Source of the DNA: CAILZL01 sp050181835
Lineage (GTDB): Bacteria > Pseudomonadota > Gammaproteobacteria > Steroidobacterales > Steroidobacteraceae
Assembly (NCBI GenBank): GCA_050181835.1
Contig: JBFXCU010000014.1
Span: forward strand, 1-64,000
DNA: 64,000 nucleotides
Reading direction: 5' to 3'
Notes under the pieces: generated by a model
Database searches by the model: none
What the model was told of the DNA's origin: nothing
What the model saw: the letters and a program-made list of their open reading frames with translations, nothing else
Shown: piece after piece, positions 1 to 9,641 of the stretch
Layout of the letters: every line of letters begins with the position of its first letter
How positions within the stretch are numbered: the first letter of the stretch is position 1
Program-made: the position numbers and the translations under genes

Positions 1-31
1 GCGTGTCGGCCTACCCCACTACCCAATAGGG

Positions 32-123
32 GGTGGCCGCCATGCGTGAAATCGGTGGCCGTCTTGCCGTGAAATGCCTGGCCGCCATGACGTGAAACCG
101 GTGGCCGCCTTGCCGTGAAATAC
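32..123. repeat. Four imperfect tandem repeats, probable IS21-family terminus remnant
   Basis: Four units of 22-24 bp start near 32, 54, 77 and 100. Each begins ggtggccg or cctggccg and ends in gtgaaa plus two or three bases. IS21-family elements carry several direct copies of a transposase-binding repeat at their ends, and the GGTGGCCG...GTGAAAT wording is familiar from such ends. No istA or istB gene is inside the window, so the element, if present, lies to the left or is decayed. The identification is from memory of the motif, not from a search. Confidence 0.5.
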
Positions 124-140
124 GCAGAAATGGCTTAGAC

Positions 141-396
141 ATGGATATTATTAACAACACGATCCATAAACTCGGCGATGACCTGAAGGCATCGCTCAAG
201 CAAGGCGACCGTCTGAAGGTTGCCACGTCGTGTTTTTCCATCTATGCGTTCGAAGCGCTCAAGAGCGAACTCGGTAAGATCAAGAATCTCGACTTCATTT
301 TCACCGCGCTAACGTTTGTTCCATGAAGAAGCCACGGACGAGTTCAAGCGTGAGCGGCGTGAATTTTTCCATTCCGAAAGTCCAAGCTATCGATGA
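141..396 (+). pseudogene. 5' fragment of SNF2/phospholipase-D-like helicase gene, frameshifted
   Basis: The first frame opens with ATG at 141 and encodes MDIINNTIHKLGDD, then a stretch including ATSCFSIYAFEALK and LDFIFTALTF, and stops at 326. The wording resembles the N-terminus of large SNF2-type helicases that begin with a PLD-like domain. The next part of that domain (EEATDEFKRERREFF) continues in another frame from 322 to a stop at 396, so a frameshift splits the reading. Such proteins are around 1000 residues, so most of the gene is missing. It sits next to the IS21-like repeats, consistent with decay after insertion. The helicase assignment is by recalled similarity only. Confidence 0.5.
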
Positions 397-616
397 AATG
401 GACGGGTCAATGTTGCGTGACAATCAACACCGGTAAGGTCAAACGGATATGCTTGTCGATGGCATCCGCCGCTGCGCGCTGTGGATTTCACGGAATAGGG
501 CGTTTATTCTTTCTGTCCACCAATTTTTCCAAAGACGCTGCGGGATCGTCTGCGACAGCTTTGGTGTTATAGATTCGGTACAGCGACATAGTCGGTTTCG
601 GTCAGGAGAAGTTGTA

Positions 617-1405
617 GTGTCCTATTTACTGTCGATAGTGTTTATTTTTGGGACTTGGGGCTTTGTGTTGCCTGCTGAAGCTGCCGACGCGCGGCATCCG
701 GATTTTTCGGGCCTGTGGATGATAGCGGATGTTCATCAGACGGTGAAACCCGATGAAGATGGCGACTTTATTACTTTCGATTCCAGTCCGGAAGAAGTGG
801 CCAAGGCCAGCCAAGCGTCTGATTTCAGTGCAAACTTCACCGAAGAGACCAAGCGTCGTCGCGAATATTTTCTGACTCATTATCACAAGGATACAGATGA
901 TCAGGTCAATTACTGCGTGGCGCACGGCATGCCCTGGATGATGGTGAGTCGTGGTGATTATCTAATCGACATTCACCAAGCCAAGGATCGCGTCACTATG
1001 CTGTTCGAGGGTATGGATGCATACCGTGTGATACATTTTAATGAAACGGCACCGCCGGTCAGCTTTACACCCACTACCAATGGCTACTCGGTGGCTCGCT
1101 GGGAAGGCGATTCACTGATAGTTAAAACCTCGGCTCTCAGCGAGCGTAACGTCATTGGGCTGAAACAGCGTAGTACTCAGGCGCGTGTAACCGAGCGGTG
1201 GCGATTGATCCAGCATCCCAAATTCGGCAAGGCACTGGATATCGACTTAACAGTAGTAGATCCGATCGTTTACCTTAAGCCCGCCAAGGGCCACCAGTTG
1301 CTCATTCCGGCTCCGACTGGCAGTACGTTGAATATGTATTCCTGCAACGAGGCATTGTGGGCCGATCATATTCGCAAGCTGGATGAGCAACGTAGTCAGC
1401 GGTAA
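617..1405 (+). CDS. Exported protein with DFSGLW and WEGDSLIV motifs, function unknown
   Basis: I place the start at GTG 617, preceded by AGGAG at 604-608; the frame stays open upstream to an ATG at 449 but that part has no protein-like character. The 262-residue product begins with a signal peptide ending in LPAEAADA. The mature part has DFSGLW near the N-terminus, CVAHGMPWM in the middle, a WEGDSLIVKT segment and a downstream ERWR motif. These occur in a widespread family of uncharacterised secreted proteins in Proteobacteria and Acidobacteria. No catalytic residues are known to me. It stands alone, with no operon partner on either side. Confidence 0.65.
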   Translation: MSYLLSIVFIFGTWGFVLPAEAADARHPDFSGLWMIADVHQTVKPDEDGDFITFDSSPEEVAKASQASDFSANFTEETKRRREYFLTHYHKDTDDQVNYCVAHGMPWMMVSRGDYLIDIHQAKDRVTMLFEGMDAYRVIHFNETAPPVSFTPTTNGYSVARWEGDSLIVKTSALSERNVIGLKQRSTQARVTERWRLIQHPKFGKALDIDLTVVDPIVYLKPAKGHQLLIPAPTGSTLNMYSCNEALWADHIRKLDEQRSQR

Positions 1406-2060
1406 GTGAGATTACCCGTTGCAGAACGGTAGCTTGGTTTGCTATCCGCTGGTGGCGTTGCTGGCATTTTAACCTGCAAATCTGGATGCGTGAACGGTGC
1501 CGGGCCGTCGATTCGTATGTATTGAGTGAGTATCCGCTTCTTATAATTTGAATGGCTGCTAACGAAGCACGCGAGAGGCAGTTCAGGGTCAATGGTTGCC
1601 GGTTGAGTGACCACGTTTGAAAATACGCTGGGCGTGAAGTCTTGCCTAGCGACGTGTCGTTCCGCGTGGGTCTTCGTTACTGACGTGGCGAAAACCTTCT
1701 TTGGGTGCATTTGCGGGTATCTGGGTTTTCAGATGTTCAGTGTGTTTTTATATATCAGGCACCTAGTTCGTTATTGCGAATTCTACAGCCCCGGAACGTC
1801 CGAAGACGTCTGCAACCCTCCCCTGAAAGTCACGTAAATATCGGCGTATTTGATCCGCTGCCGCTCAAGGCTATCCCTTCACGGCCGGGGCATCTTTTGG
1901 GACATACTGACTTGGTTGAGCGGCTGCTGGCACAGGCGGCAAGACCGCAATGCACCGCCGTAACTTTCCATTTGCGCTGAATAACCTTCAAGTATCATGG
2001 CTAACCATGCAATCACGTGCTAACTGTCCGCCGCCGCGATTCAAACAACATCTAAGACAA
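1406..2060. other. Gene-poor interval
   Basis: About 650 bp between the secreted protein and the large ATPase gene. Only short open frames with no recognisable product or good ribosome site occur here. I see no RNA gene, clear promoter or terminator. Confidence 0.5.
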
Positions 2061-5000
2061 ATGCGTTTGAATTGTCTTGGATACTTAACTGATGTGATGC
2101 GTAGCAGTGTTCGAATCTGTTCAGCCTGTGTGTTAGCACTGGCGATTTGTTACTCGCCGCTGCAGGCGGCGGAAGCTGTGGCTGAGTCATCAGCAAGCTC
2201 GACCGCTCAAATAAAATTAAGTCAGCCCAGTGAGTTGGCAGCTGCTGCCGCGCAACCTGCATCGCCAGTAGAGCTGTATCTTGGCACCGCTACGTCCATT
2301 CGCGAACTCATGATGGGCGCATTACCGTTAGCCATTAACCCTGCCAGTTTGTTCGATATCCCGCTTGCCGATGATGCAGCCGTGGCGCTGGAAGCGGCAC
2401 GGCTGCGGGCTTTGTTAAAAGACGCCGGTGCGTCTGTGAGTAATTCTTTCAATCCCGCTGCAGCAACCGCACCAATGGGTGCGACGGCACCGACAGTAAC
2501 GCCAGCGAACGTCGATACGGCGCTCTGGGCCGCTCGTCTGGAGCTGGATCAAGTTCGGTTTCAGTTCTATAGCTTATCGCCAGAGCAGCGTACCAGCCTG
2601 CTGACTGCTCATGCACAACGCCAAGCGGCTGATGCGCAGCAGAACGCAATTGCAGCGTCAGAAGCCGACCAGCGTGCGCGTGCTGCAGAAGCGGAGCAGC
2701 AGCGCGTATTGGCACAGGCGCAATTAGCAAAATCCGAAGCAGAGCGGCTGGTTGGTGAAGAGCGGGCTCGATTGCTGGGTGTTGCTTCGCAGTTGGCTGA
2801 TGCACAAGCAGTGCTGGCTCGAGCCAAGGGTGAACTGACGGAGCGTGCTGAACGAACCTTAGCCTTAAATCGGCGGGTACGTCAGATAATCAGCGCACCG
2901 CAAGCAAATACTGCTGCTGTTGATGCGTTATATCTGGAACTACGTACGTGGCTGCGTGCATCGCGCGATGAGCTTGCTTCGGATTTGACCGATACTACCG
3001 TGCAGCCCTTTGTGATTCGCAAAGGAGCTGACCCATTGGCGAACTTGCCAGTACAAGTTGATCGCAGCGAAGTAGATGCACTATTCGCCAGTGCCACCGC
3101 TACTGCCAAATCACTTGCCGAGCAATCAACTGAATTCCAGCACAATCGTCTACGCCAACTGTACGAAGAAGTGCAACGTTTGAATGAAGATCGAGTGGCG
3201 TTACTCCCGCACTTGTCGCCTACGCGCCGCGATGCCATCACCGGGTTTACGCTGGCCGGGCTGGATCAGGCGCTGGCCGAGGTGCGCCAAGTGGGGTTAG
3301 TGCTCAGTTACCAACTGCGCACCGTCACTAGTTGGATTAGTAGCGGCGAGTGGCGCAGGTCAGGCAAGCTCGCCTTCAACACCAGCGGCGTGGTGCTCAA
3401 ACTGCTATTTGTGATCGGCGTATTTTTCTGGGGCCGACGCTTTGGCAGAAATCTGTTACTTGAGTGGCAGCAACGCTTACGCGCTGAGGCACGTCGCACG
3501 CGTGCGCTGGATGCGGGAAAACTCGATGGCGTGATTGATATCACTTTACAGGTATTTGTCCCCCTGAGCTGGTTATTGCTTTTACTGGCAATTGTGTGGG
3601 TGCTGCCCGCTGCAGTCATGCAACAGATGGAAGTGACCCTATTAGTGACAGTTATGCGCTGGAGCTTAGGCGGTTGGCTGGCCATCATGACGCTCGACAA
3701 ACTTGCCATGCGCCGCACCACGCGCATGTCGCAGCGCCACCTCATTAGTACAGATGACATTCGTCTACGCTCGCTGCGTTTGCTTGGCGTGACGGTAGTG
3801 GTGATTGGCTTGATCCTGTCGCTCAGCCAACGCATTGTTGGCAATGGCACTATTTATTCGTGGGTGCTGAGTACTTGCTGGTGGGCTGCCATACCGATCG
3901 GACTGATCATTGTGAAATGGTGGCGAGGCGCGATTTTTGAACGCATCGGCTTTGTTGCACGTAAGAGCACTTTTGAAGCATGGGTACTAAGCCAGCAAAG
4001 TGGCTGGACTAGCTTGTTGGCGGCGCTGCTTGCAGGCGGGTATCTGTTTGCAAAAGGCACGCTGGCCTTACTGAAGTCATGGCTGATTGATTTTGAATTC
4101 ACGCGTCGCTTGCTAGCTTACCTTTTCAGGCAAAAACTGGATCGCATGGCTGAACAGCGTGGAGCGCTGTCATTGGTGCCGTTGTCCCCTGCAGTGACCA
4201 CGTCACTGTCGCCGCGCACTGAGTCAGCAGAGATGATTGAATACGATGACGACTCTAGTGTTGCCAAGCTGCTGACACTGATCGATCAGCCCGGTGGCGG
4301 TGTATTTGCAGTGGTGGGGGAACGCGGCTCAGGTCGCAGTACGGCACTAAATCGAATTTGTGAATTGCGCACTAACGTCACTGTGATCAACTGTGGCTTT
4401 GATGGTCTCGCTGCGCTGACGGCCACGCTGGCGCAAGCCATGCAGTTGCCGACCGATTGCCACCTGCAAACCCTTGCCGCCAAGCTGGATGAACGACAGG
4501 ATGATAGCGCCATCGTTATTGATAACGCGCATCGACTTATCCATCCGGTAATGGGTGGACTGCAGGCATTTGATCAGCTGATGCAGGTTGTACGGCAGCA
4601 CAATGCACATTGCGCTTGGGTGTTTGCCATGGATCAAATTGTGTGGCGCTTCTACGGTCGGTCACGTACTGCCAATTTGTTATTTGATTCCGTCATGTTG
4701 TTGGAGCCGTGGTCCGAAGCGGGAATTGCCGAGTTACTGCAAAATCGTTCGCGGCAAGCGGGTATTACGCCAGCATTTGATTCGCTGGTTCCGGAGCTAC
4801 AAGCTCAAACAGACGAGTTTGTACGCAACGAGGCGCTACAAAATGCAGCGAGAAGCTATTACCGTCTGGTCTGGGATTACTCTGACGGCAACCCTGGAGT
4901 GGCGCTGCATATGTGGCGCACCTCGCTGGGGATGGGGAATGATGGCAGAGTATTCGTGACCCCATTTCGGGCGCCTGATTCCACCATTTTTGACCGTTTG

Positions 5001-5231
5001 CCTGATTCTGCAGTGTTCGTGATGCGCGCAGTACTACAAATGGAGAATGCGTTGGCTGAAGACATCGCCAAGGCCACCCGAGTCGCACTGGTCGAAGTGG
5101 ATAACGCACTTCGTTATGGTCTGAAAAGTGGCTATCTGGAGCTGACCGCAGGGCGTTACGCCATAGTGTGGCATTGGTATCGGCCGCTTACTCGCTTTAT
5201 GCAGCGTCGGCATTTGCTGGCGAATGATTAG
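2061..5231 (+). CDS. MscS-type membrane protein fused to a C-terminal P-loop ATPase
   Basis: From ATG 2061 the product is 1056 residues; ATG 2097 is an alternative, and both keep a signal peptide ending near SPLQAAEA. A coiled-coil, Ala/Gln/Glu-rich periplasmic region follows (about residues 190-300), then five or six hydrophobic segments at about residues 450-700, as in the membrane domains of large MscS/MscK proteins. The C-terminal third is an NTPase: Walker A GERGSGRST at about 753 and a Walker-B-like IVIDNAH at about 818. The usual MscS pore motif is absent here but is supplied by the next gene, 17 bp downstream. I infer that the two proteins act together, with the ATPase gating or sensing; this is not shown by sequence alone. 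Confidence 0.6.
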   Translation: MRLNCLGYLTDVMRSSVRICSACVLALAICYSPLQAAEAVAESSASSTAQIKLSQPSELAAAAAQPASPVELYLGTATSIRELMMGALPLAINPASLFDIPLADDAAVALEAARLRALLKDAGASVSNSFNPAAATAPMGATAPTVTPANVDTALWAARLELDQVRFQFYSLSPEQRTSLLTAHAQRQAADAQQNAIAASEADQRARAAEAEQQRVLAQAQLAKSEAERLVGEERARLLGVASQLADAQAVLARAKGELTERAERTLALNRRVRQIISAPQANTAAVDALYLELRTWLRASRDELASDLTDTTVQPFVIRKGADPLANLPVQVDRSEVDALFASATATAKSLAEQSTEFQHNRLRQLYEEVQRLNEDRVALLPHLSPTRRDAITGFTLAGLDQALAEVRQVGLVLSYQLRTVTSWISSGEWRRSGKLAFNTSGVVLKLLFVIGVFFWGRRFGRNLLLEWQQRLRAEARRTRALDAGKLDGVIDITLQVFVPLSWLLLLLAIVWVLPAAVMQQMEVTLLVTVMRWSLGGWLAIMTLDKLAMRRTTRMSQRHLISTDDIRLRSLRLLGVTVVVIGLILSLSQRIVGNGTIYSWVLSTCWWAAIPIGLIIVKWWRGAIFERIGFVARKSTFEAWVLSQQSGWTSLLAALLAGGYLFAKGTLALLKSWLIDFEFTRRLLAYLFRQKLDRMAEQRGALSLVPLSPAVTTSLSPRTESAEMIEYDDDSSVAKLLTLIDQPGGGVFAVVGERGSGRSTALNRICELRTNVTVINCGFDGLAALTATLAQAMQLPTDCHLQTLAAKLDERQDDSAIVIDNAHRLIHPVMGGLQAFDQLMQVVRQHNAHCAWVFAMDQIVWRFYGRSRTANLLFDSVMLLEPWSEAGIAELLQNRSRQAGITPAFDSLVPELQAQTDEFVRNEALQNAARSYYRLVWDYSDGNPGVALHMWRTSLGMGNDGRVFVTPFRAPDSTIFDRLPDSAVFVMRAVLQMENALAEDIAKATRVALVEVDNALRYGLKSGYLELTAGRYAIVWHWYRPLTRFMQRRHLLAND

Positions 5232-5248
5232 TACGTAGTGATACAGCA

Positions 5249-6214
5249 ATGATCAATACCATGAACCACTACCGACAACTACGGCAACTGTATCAACCAA
5301 TCAAATTGGTGACGATGTTGGGCCTCAGCTTGCTGCCGCTCGTAAGTAGCGCACAGAACATCAGCGACGCTGGTGATATTGGCAAACTTGCGCAGCTGAT
5401 TCGCTGGGGTGGTGTAACGCTATCCGTGTTCTTTATTGTCGGCGCCATTATTCTGCTGCGCTTGGTTGGCGGGCTTGCTAAAAGCTTGAGTGCGCACTTC
5501 GCTCATCGTCGTCCAACCATACAAAAAGCTGAGTCAATCAGCCGCTTTATCATCTACATCTTGACGGTGGTGATTTGCGTGGGCTTGAGCGTGCGACTGG
5601 ACTCCACCGCATTGGCGGTCATTGGTGGTGGTCTTGCCTTTGCCATTGGTTTTGCGCTACGTGATCTGGTCGGTGCTGTTATTGCTGGCGTTACCATCAT
5701 GTTTGACCGGCCATTCCAAGTCGGTGATCGTGTCGCTTATGCTGGTGAATATGGGGACATAGTACAAATCGGCTTACGCAGCGTGCGTATGAACACTTTG
5801 GATCATAATCTGGTGACCATTCCCAATAACAAGATACTGACTGACGTTACTGCTAGTGGTAACTATGGTGTGCTGGAAATGCAAGTACCGATGGATTTTT
5901 ATATTGGCATTGATCAGGACGCCGAACTGGCTGCCAGCCTGATTCGTGAAGCCTGTCTGACCAGTCCTTACCTGTACCTTGATCAACCGGTGCCATTGCT
6001 TGCCAAGCAAGTCATCATGCAGGATTACATGGCCGTGCATTTGAAAGCTAGGCCTTATGTGTTTGATTGTCGGTACGAGAAGCCGTTTGAGACCGACGTG
6101 CATTTTCGAGTATTACAAGCATTCCGCGAGCACGGTGTCATGCCTCCCGCCATCCTGCATCGCAATGTAGGTAGTGATGATGTTAGTGGTCAGCGCATCA
6201 CTCCCGGAACGTAA
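5249..6214 (+). CDS. MscS-family mechanosensitive ion channel
   Basis: A 321-residue inner-membrane protein with an N-terminal hydrophobic segment that may be a signal peptide (ending LVSSAQN), two further membrane helices and the pore-lining Gly/Ala-rich helix (VIGGGLAFAIGFALRDLVG, about residues 124-142). The MscS signature IMFDRPFQVGDRV follows at about 151-163, then the beta domain with the TIPNNKILTD motif. Length is close to that of E. coli MscS (286). It follows the ATPase-bearing membrane protein by 17 bp in the same direction, so the two are probably co-transcribed. Its role would be release of osmolytes on membrane tension; how the ATPase partner modifies this is unknown. Confidence 0.85.
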   Translation: MINTMNHYRQLRQLYQPIKLVTMLGLSLLPLVSSAQNISDAGDIGKLAQLIRWGGVTLSVFFIVGAIILLRLVGGLAKSLSAHFAHRRPTIQKAESISRFIIYILTVVICVGLSVRLDSTALAVIGGGLAFAIGFALRDLVGAVIAGVTIMFDRPFQVGDRVAYAGEYGDIVQIGLRSVRMNTLDHNLVTIPNNKILTDVTASGNYGVLEMQVPMDFYIGIDQDAELAASLIREACLTSPYLYLDQPVPLLAKQVIMQDYMAVHLKARPYVFDCRYEKPFETDVHFRVLQAFREHGVMPPAILHRNVGSDDVSGQRITPGT

Positions 6215-6241
6215 TGGCTGTCGGTCATGCTTGCATTCCGG

Positions 6242-7174
6242 TCAGGGTACATAGCGGGGAATGGCCGAGCCTCGATTGCCCTGCATGTTCAAATCGACTC
6301 TTGGTATATTGACGATCTCGAAGGTGGCAGAGGCGAGGCGAATCCGGTCATTGGATTGATCCACTGCCGCTAGAAAGCGGCGAAAAATAGCGTCTTTGGT
6401 CAGTCTTCTTTGCCGGTAATCGACGACGTATCTGGCGGTTAACTCGATCCAGTTGTCATTTGCCACCAGCGTCACCATTGGTTTGATGCGTGCGTTCTCC
6501 AATGCGTAGCGCCCCCGTGCTGCTGACCATGCGGCCTCGCTTTGTTGTGCAAAGTGGCCACACACTTCATCTAATACCGATTCCAGTACCGAGATCGCAT
6601 ACTGCCAATCAGCGCCGTAGCGAATGGGCACCTTGATTTCATCCCATAGAAAGGGAAAGTCAGCAGAATAATTAAATACTGGTTCCTTGAAAACGAAGCT
6701 GTTGGCAACACGCACGATCCGACCGTTATACAAATCGCCATCAACCCATTGGCCAACTTCCATGATCGTGGTACGCAACACGCCGATGTCAATCACATCG
6801 CCCTTGATGCCTCCCAGTTGCACGCGGTCGCCAGTCGTAAAAAAATTACCAAAAGAAATAGCAATCCATCCGGCGACGCTGGCGATAACTTCTTGGAGTG
6901 CAAACGCAACTCCGGCACCGGCGACACCGAGCGCAACAGTCAAGCCTCCCAATCGATCACTGAAGGTAAACAGTAAAATCAACACGGTAACCAAGTAGGC
7001 GGCAAAGGTCACGACCTTGCGCGCCCGATATCGCGCCATATTATTTTCCAGACGCAGATTAATGGCCCGCTTGGCGACGCGCACGACCAAGATCAAGATG
7101 GCCAGCATCCCCAGTAACACCAATAGTTTGGAGGTCGTTGGCTGTGCCAGCAGGTGTTGTATGTCGTCCATCAT
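6242..7174 (-). CDS. MscS-family mechanosensitive channel (second copy)
   Basis: The frame is open from 7186, but AAGAG lies only two bases before that ATG and is better spaced for ATG 7174, giving 310 residues. There are two or three N-terminal membrane helices, a pore-helix segment rich in Gly and Ala (VALGVAGAGVAFALQEVIAS) and the MscS-like ISFGNFFTTGDRVQ followed by GDVIDIG. The C-terminal domain has a VANSFVFKEPVFNYS segment as in small plant/bacterial MscS-like proteins. It converges on the channel gene at 5249-6214 with 27 bp between stops and is transcribed separately. It belongs to a different MscS subfamily from its neighbour. Confidence 0.85.
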   Translation of the reverse strand: MMDDIQHLLAQPTTSKLLVLLGMLAILILVVRVAKRAINLRLENNMARYRARKVVTFAAYLVTVLILLFTFSDRLGGLTVALGVAGAGVAFALQEVIASVAGWIAISFGNFFTTGDRVQLGGIKGDVIDIGVLRTTIMEVGQWVDGDLYNGRIVRVANSFVFKEPVFNYSADFPFLWDEIKVPIRYGADWQYAISVLESVLDEVCGHFAQQSEAAWSAARGRYALENARIKPMVTLVANDNWIELTARYVVDYRQRRLTKDAIFRRFLAAVDQSNDRIRLASATFEIVNIPRVDLNMQGNRGSAIPRYVP

Positions 7175-7598
7175 ATTGATCTGCATCTCTTGAAAATCGG
7201 TTGAGGGTGGCTAGGCGCTGCCAAGTTGCAGTTTACATACATTCATTCGCTGGAATTAGAGAGGGCGCAAGCGAGCCAAAGTATGGTTGGCGCTGCTGCC
7301 AAAACATCTTCGGCAGCGAATGTTGAAGTGTGGCTGGTAGTTGTAGCCAGTGATCGTGCAGGATATTGCGTCGCGTTCAGTGGCGAATTACATTGAAGCT
7401 AAAGCAGCTGTAGTGTTAAGCGGCTGCTGCATTGCGAGCTTATGCCCGGTAGTACTCGGCGCGAGGCCGGTGTTGACATGGTGTTGCTGCTAAGGTTGCA
7501 TGCCTATACTGCCACTGTGGCTGTTTGCGGAATGCTGAGGGTGGCTGTCCAGTATGCTTTTTGAACGCCATTGAAGATGATGCATGCCCTAAATGATT
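7175..7598. other. Gene-poor interval
   Basis: About 420 bp between two minus-strand genes. It should hold the promoter of the MscS gene at 6242-7174. No open frame with a credible product, no terminator with a T-run and no RNA gene were seen. Confidence 0.45.
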
Positions 7599-8357
7599 CT
7601 AGAATGACCCATGCCAAGTGAACTTGATCAAGTTTTGCAAGTTGGTCGTGTTATTAAGCAGTTGGTATTCAATGCGTAGTCGTAGTAGTTCGCTTTGTTG
7701 CCATTCTCGACTAAAAATTGCTGCAGTGTGTTGCAGCTTCGTGGCGCCACTTTCTGTAGCGTACCGAAGGGCGACGCGATCAACTACATTACTGGTAGGT
7801 GGGCTGAGCAGCAGTGCTGTTTCGAACGTTGTGTAAATTGCTGCAGTGGCGCTGCCGTTGGCTACTTCCTCGACGACGGCATTGGTGTTGAGTTGCAATG
7901 GCTCGGAAAAAAGCAATAAATCGAGCTTGTCGCTGCTGTTAAAGCGCAATTTCCGGTGCAGGGTACCATCGGCATCGAGACGCATAGTGCCGATGACTTC
8001 GTCCACCATTGGCAGCAGCGAGCGAGCGACCAGCCTTGTTTCATAGTGGTTATTGCCTGCGGAAGTACCGTCATTCCAGTTTGCAAAGCTGGCGTTTGAC
8101 TCAAGACGCAGATTTGGTAGTAGCAGGTAGTTGAACGAAACGCGTGGTGTAATCAACGTCTGATTACCAAGTTGCTGTGTGATTAATGCACCATTGACTT
8201 TCAGCGCATCATCCGCGAATAGCAGACCGATATCGGTGCGTGGCTGTGCTTGCGGTACGGCGTGCAGATAGGATGTGACTTGCACAGCATTGGCTGACTG
8301 AGCCAGCAGGGTGGCGAAGACAGCTAACAACGACACCAATAAGGCAGGAATCCGCAT
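7599..8357 (-). CDS. Exported protein, probable outer-membrane beta-barrel
   Basis: The 252-residue product starts with a clear signal peptide (ends AQSANA) and then alternates polar and hydrophobic residues in many short strands, as expected for a small barrel. It ends in phenylalanine (TWHGSF), the usual BAM-recognition end of outer-membrane barrels. I recognise no family. It stands alone on the minus strand, about 250 bp downstream of nothing obvious, and is separated from motB by an intergenic gap. A periplasmic beta-rich protein is the alternative reading. Confidence 0.55.
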   Translation of the reverse strand: MRIPALLVSLLAVFATLLAQSANAVQVTSYLHAVPQAQPRTDIGLLFADDALKVNGALITQQLGNQTLITPRVSFNYLLLPNLRLESNASFANWNDGTSAGNNHYETRLVARSLLPMVDEVIGTMRLDADGTLHRKLRFNSSDKLDLLLFSEPLQLNTNAVVEEVANGSATAAIYTTFETALLLSPPTSNVVDRVALRYATESGATKLQHTAAIFSREWQQSELLRLRIEYQLLNNTTNLQNLIKFTWHGSF

Positions 8358-8609
8358 AACACTGTCCGTGACGCAACACTATCGAAGACAGATTTAACCG
8401 TATTTCGTTGTAAATAGCACGGGTAGCGGCGCACAGTACGATACATTGCGTGGAGCCAGTCACATGCGGTGGCTGTCGAACTGCAAAATGAAGGCTGCAC
8501 AAGTGCATCTTGGCAGCTTCTGCGCCAACCTACATAAAATATGGAGATAACGCTGCCACCGAGGCGCGGTTCGGTTTGTGTTTAGTGGATAAATTCAAGA
8601 GTCGCTTTA

Positions 8610-9635
8610 TTAGTGCGCTGTGGTTCCGGCGATGGTCGGATGGATTGGCGGTGTCACGGTAACTGCCTTTGGCGCTGCGGCGATAGCAGGTGCGAGAGGT
8701 GTAATCGCCGCATGCAGTGTTGCTGTGGTAGCGTTGGCTTGTGCTCCAACAGTCACGCCGCTTTCCTGCTTGATGGCCTGTTCAGTACGAGCGTTCATCA
8801 CGATGATGGAGATGCGCCGGTTGATCGGATTGGATGGCCGCTCTGTATCAAGTAGTGCAGAGTCGGCCAATCCAACGACGCGGCCAATTTTTTCTTCTGG
8901 CAGCCCTCCCACAATCAAGGCGCGACGAGCGGAGTTGGCGCGATCAGTGGAGAGTTCCCAGTTACTGTAATTCTGGCGCATGTACTTTGATGGATCGGTA
9001 TGACCGCTGATGCTGATGTGGTTTGGCACGGTATCAATTGCCTTGGCTAACTTCAGCAGCAGTCCCAGCGTGTAGTCTTTGAGTGTCGCGCCGCCAAGAT
9101 CAAACATCGACCGATTCTCTTTGTCGACAATCTGGATACGCAAGCCTTCGGCAGTGAGATCCATCATGATTTGATCCTTGAATGGTTGTAATGAGGCTTC
9201 CAGTTCGATGGCCTGCTCCAATTCTTGTTTTAGATTCTCAAGTTGCTTGGTTTCTGCGCGTTCCGCTTCTTTGGCTGCTTTTTCAAGGGCTTCCTTGGTG
9301 GGGTCAGTGTCTTCTTCGTCTTTGGCGGGGGCCTTGTTCTTGTACTGCTCCATTGAGCCACCCATATCAATCATTGCCGAGCTGGGGCCTCCCTGGCCTT
9401 GTACCGCCGTGGGTGAAGGTGTGGGGCTGATCCCTTGTACGGCGGAAGGATTTTCGAAATATTCTGAGATACCGCCTTTTTGATCGGCACTGGTGCTGCC
9501 CATCAGCCACATCAACAGAAAGAACGCCATCATGGCGGTAGCAAAGTCGGCGAACGCGACCTTCCAGCCCCCGCCGTGGTGACCATGACCGGCAACGATA
9601 CGTTTGATGACAATCGGCTGTGGGGCGTCTTCCAT
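8610..9635 (-). CDS. motB: Flagellar motor stator protein MotB
   Basis: MotB anchors the stator to peptidoglycan and forms the proton path with MotA. The single N-terminal membrane helix is at about residues 26-46 and contains the proton-binding aspartate (D30 in KVAFADFATAMM). An acidic, Pro/Glu-rich linker follows, then the OmpA-like peptidoglycan-binding domain at about 160-285 (ISGHTDPS, NRRISIIV). I choose ATG 9635; a TTG at 9641 that touches the motA stop is possible. The Ala/Pro/Thr-rich tail after the OmpA domain is longer than in E. coli. It lies directly downstream of motA and is surely co-transcribed. Confidence 0.92.
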   Translation of the reverse strand: MEDAPQPIVIKRIVAGHGHHGGGWKVAFADFATAMMAFFLLMWLMGSTSADQKGGISEYFENPSAVQGISPTPSPTAVQGQGGPSSAMIDMGGSMEQYKNKAPAKDEEDTDPTKEALEKAAKEAERAETKQLENLKQELEQAIELEASLQPFKDQIMMDLTAEGLRIQIVDKENRSMFDLGGATLKDYTLGLLLKLAKAIDTVPNHISISGHTDPSKYMRQNYSNWELSTDRANSARRALIVGGLPEEKIGRVVGLADSALLDTERPSNPINRRISIIVMNARTEQAIKQESGVTVGAQANATTATLHAAITPLAPAIAAAPKAVTVTPPIHPTIAGTTAH

Positions 9636-9641
9636 GGCCAA

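Noticed and set aside
1607..1980. Two overlapping short frames upstream of the ATPase gene
   Set aside because: Different frames overlap one another, residue content is not protein-like, and no start signal is convincing.
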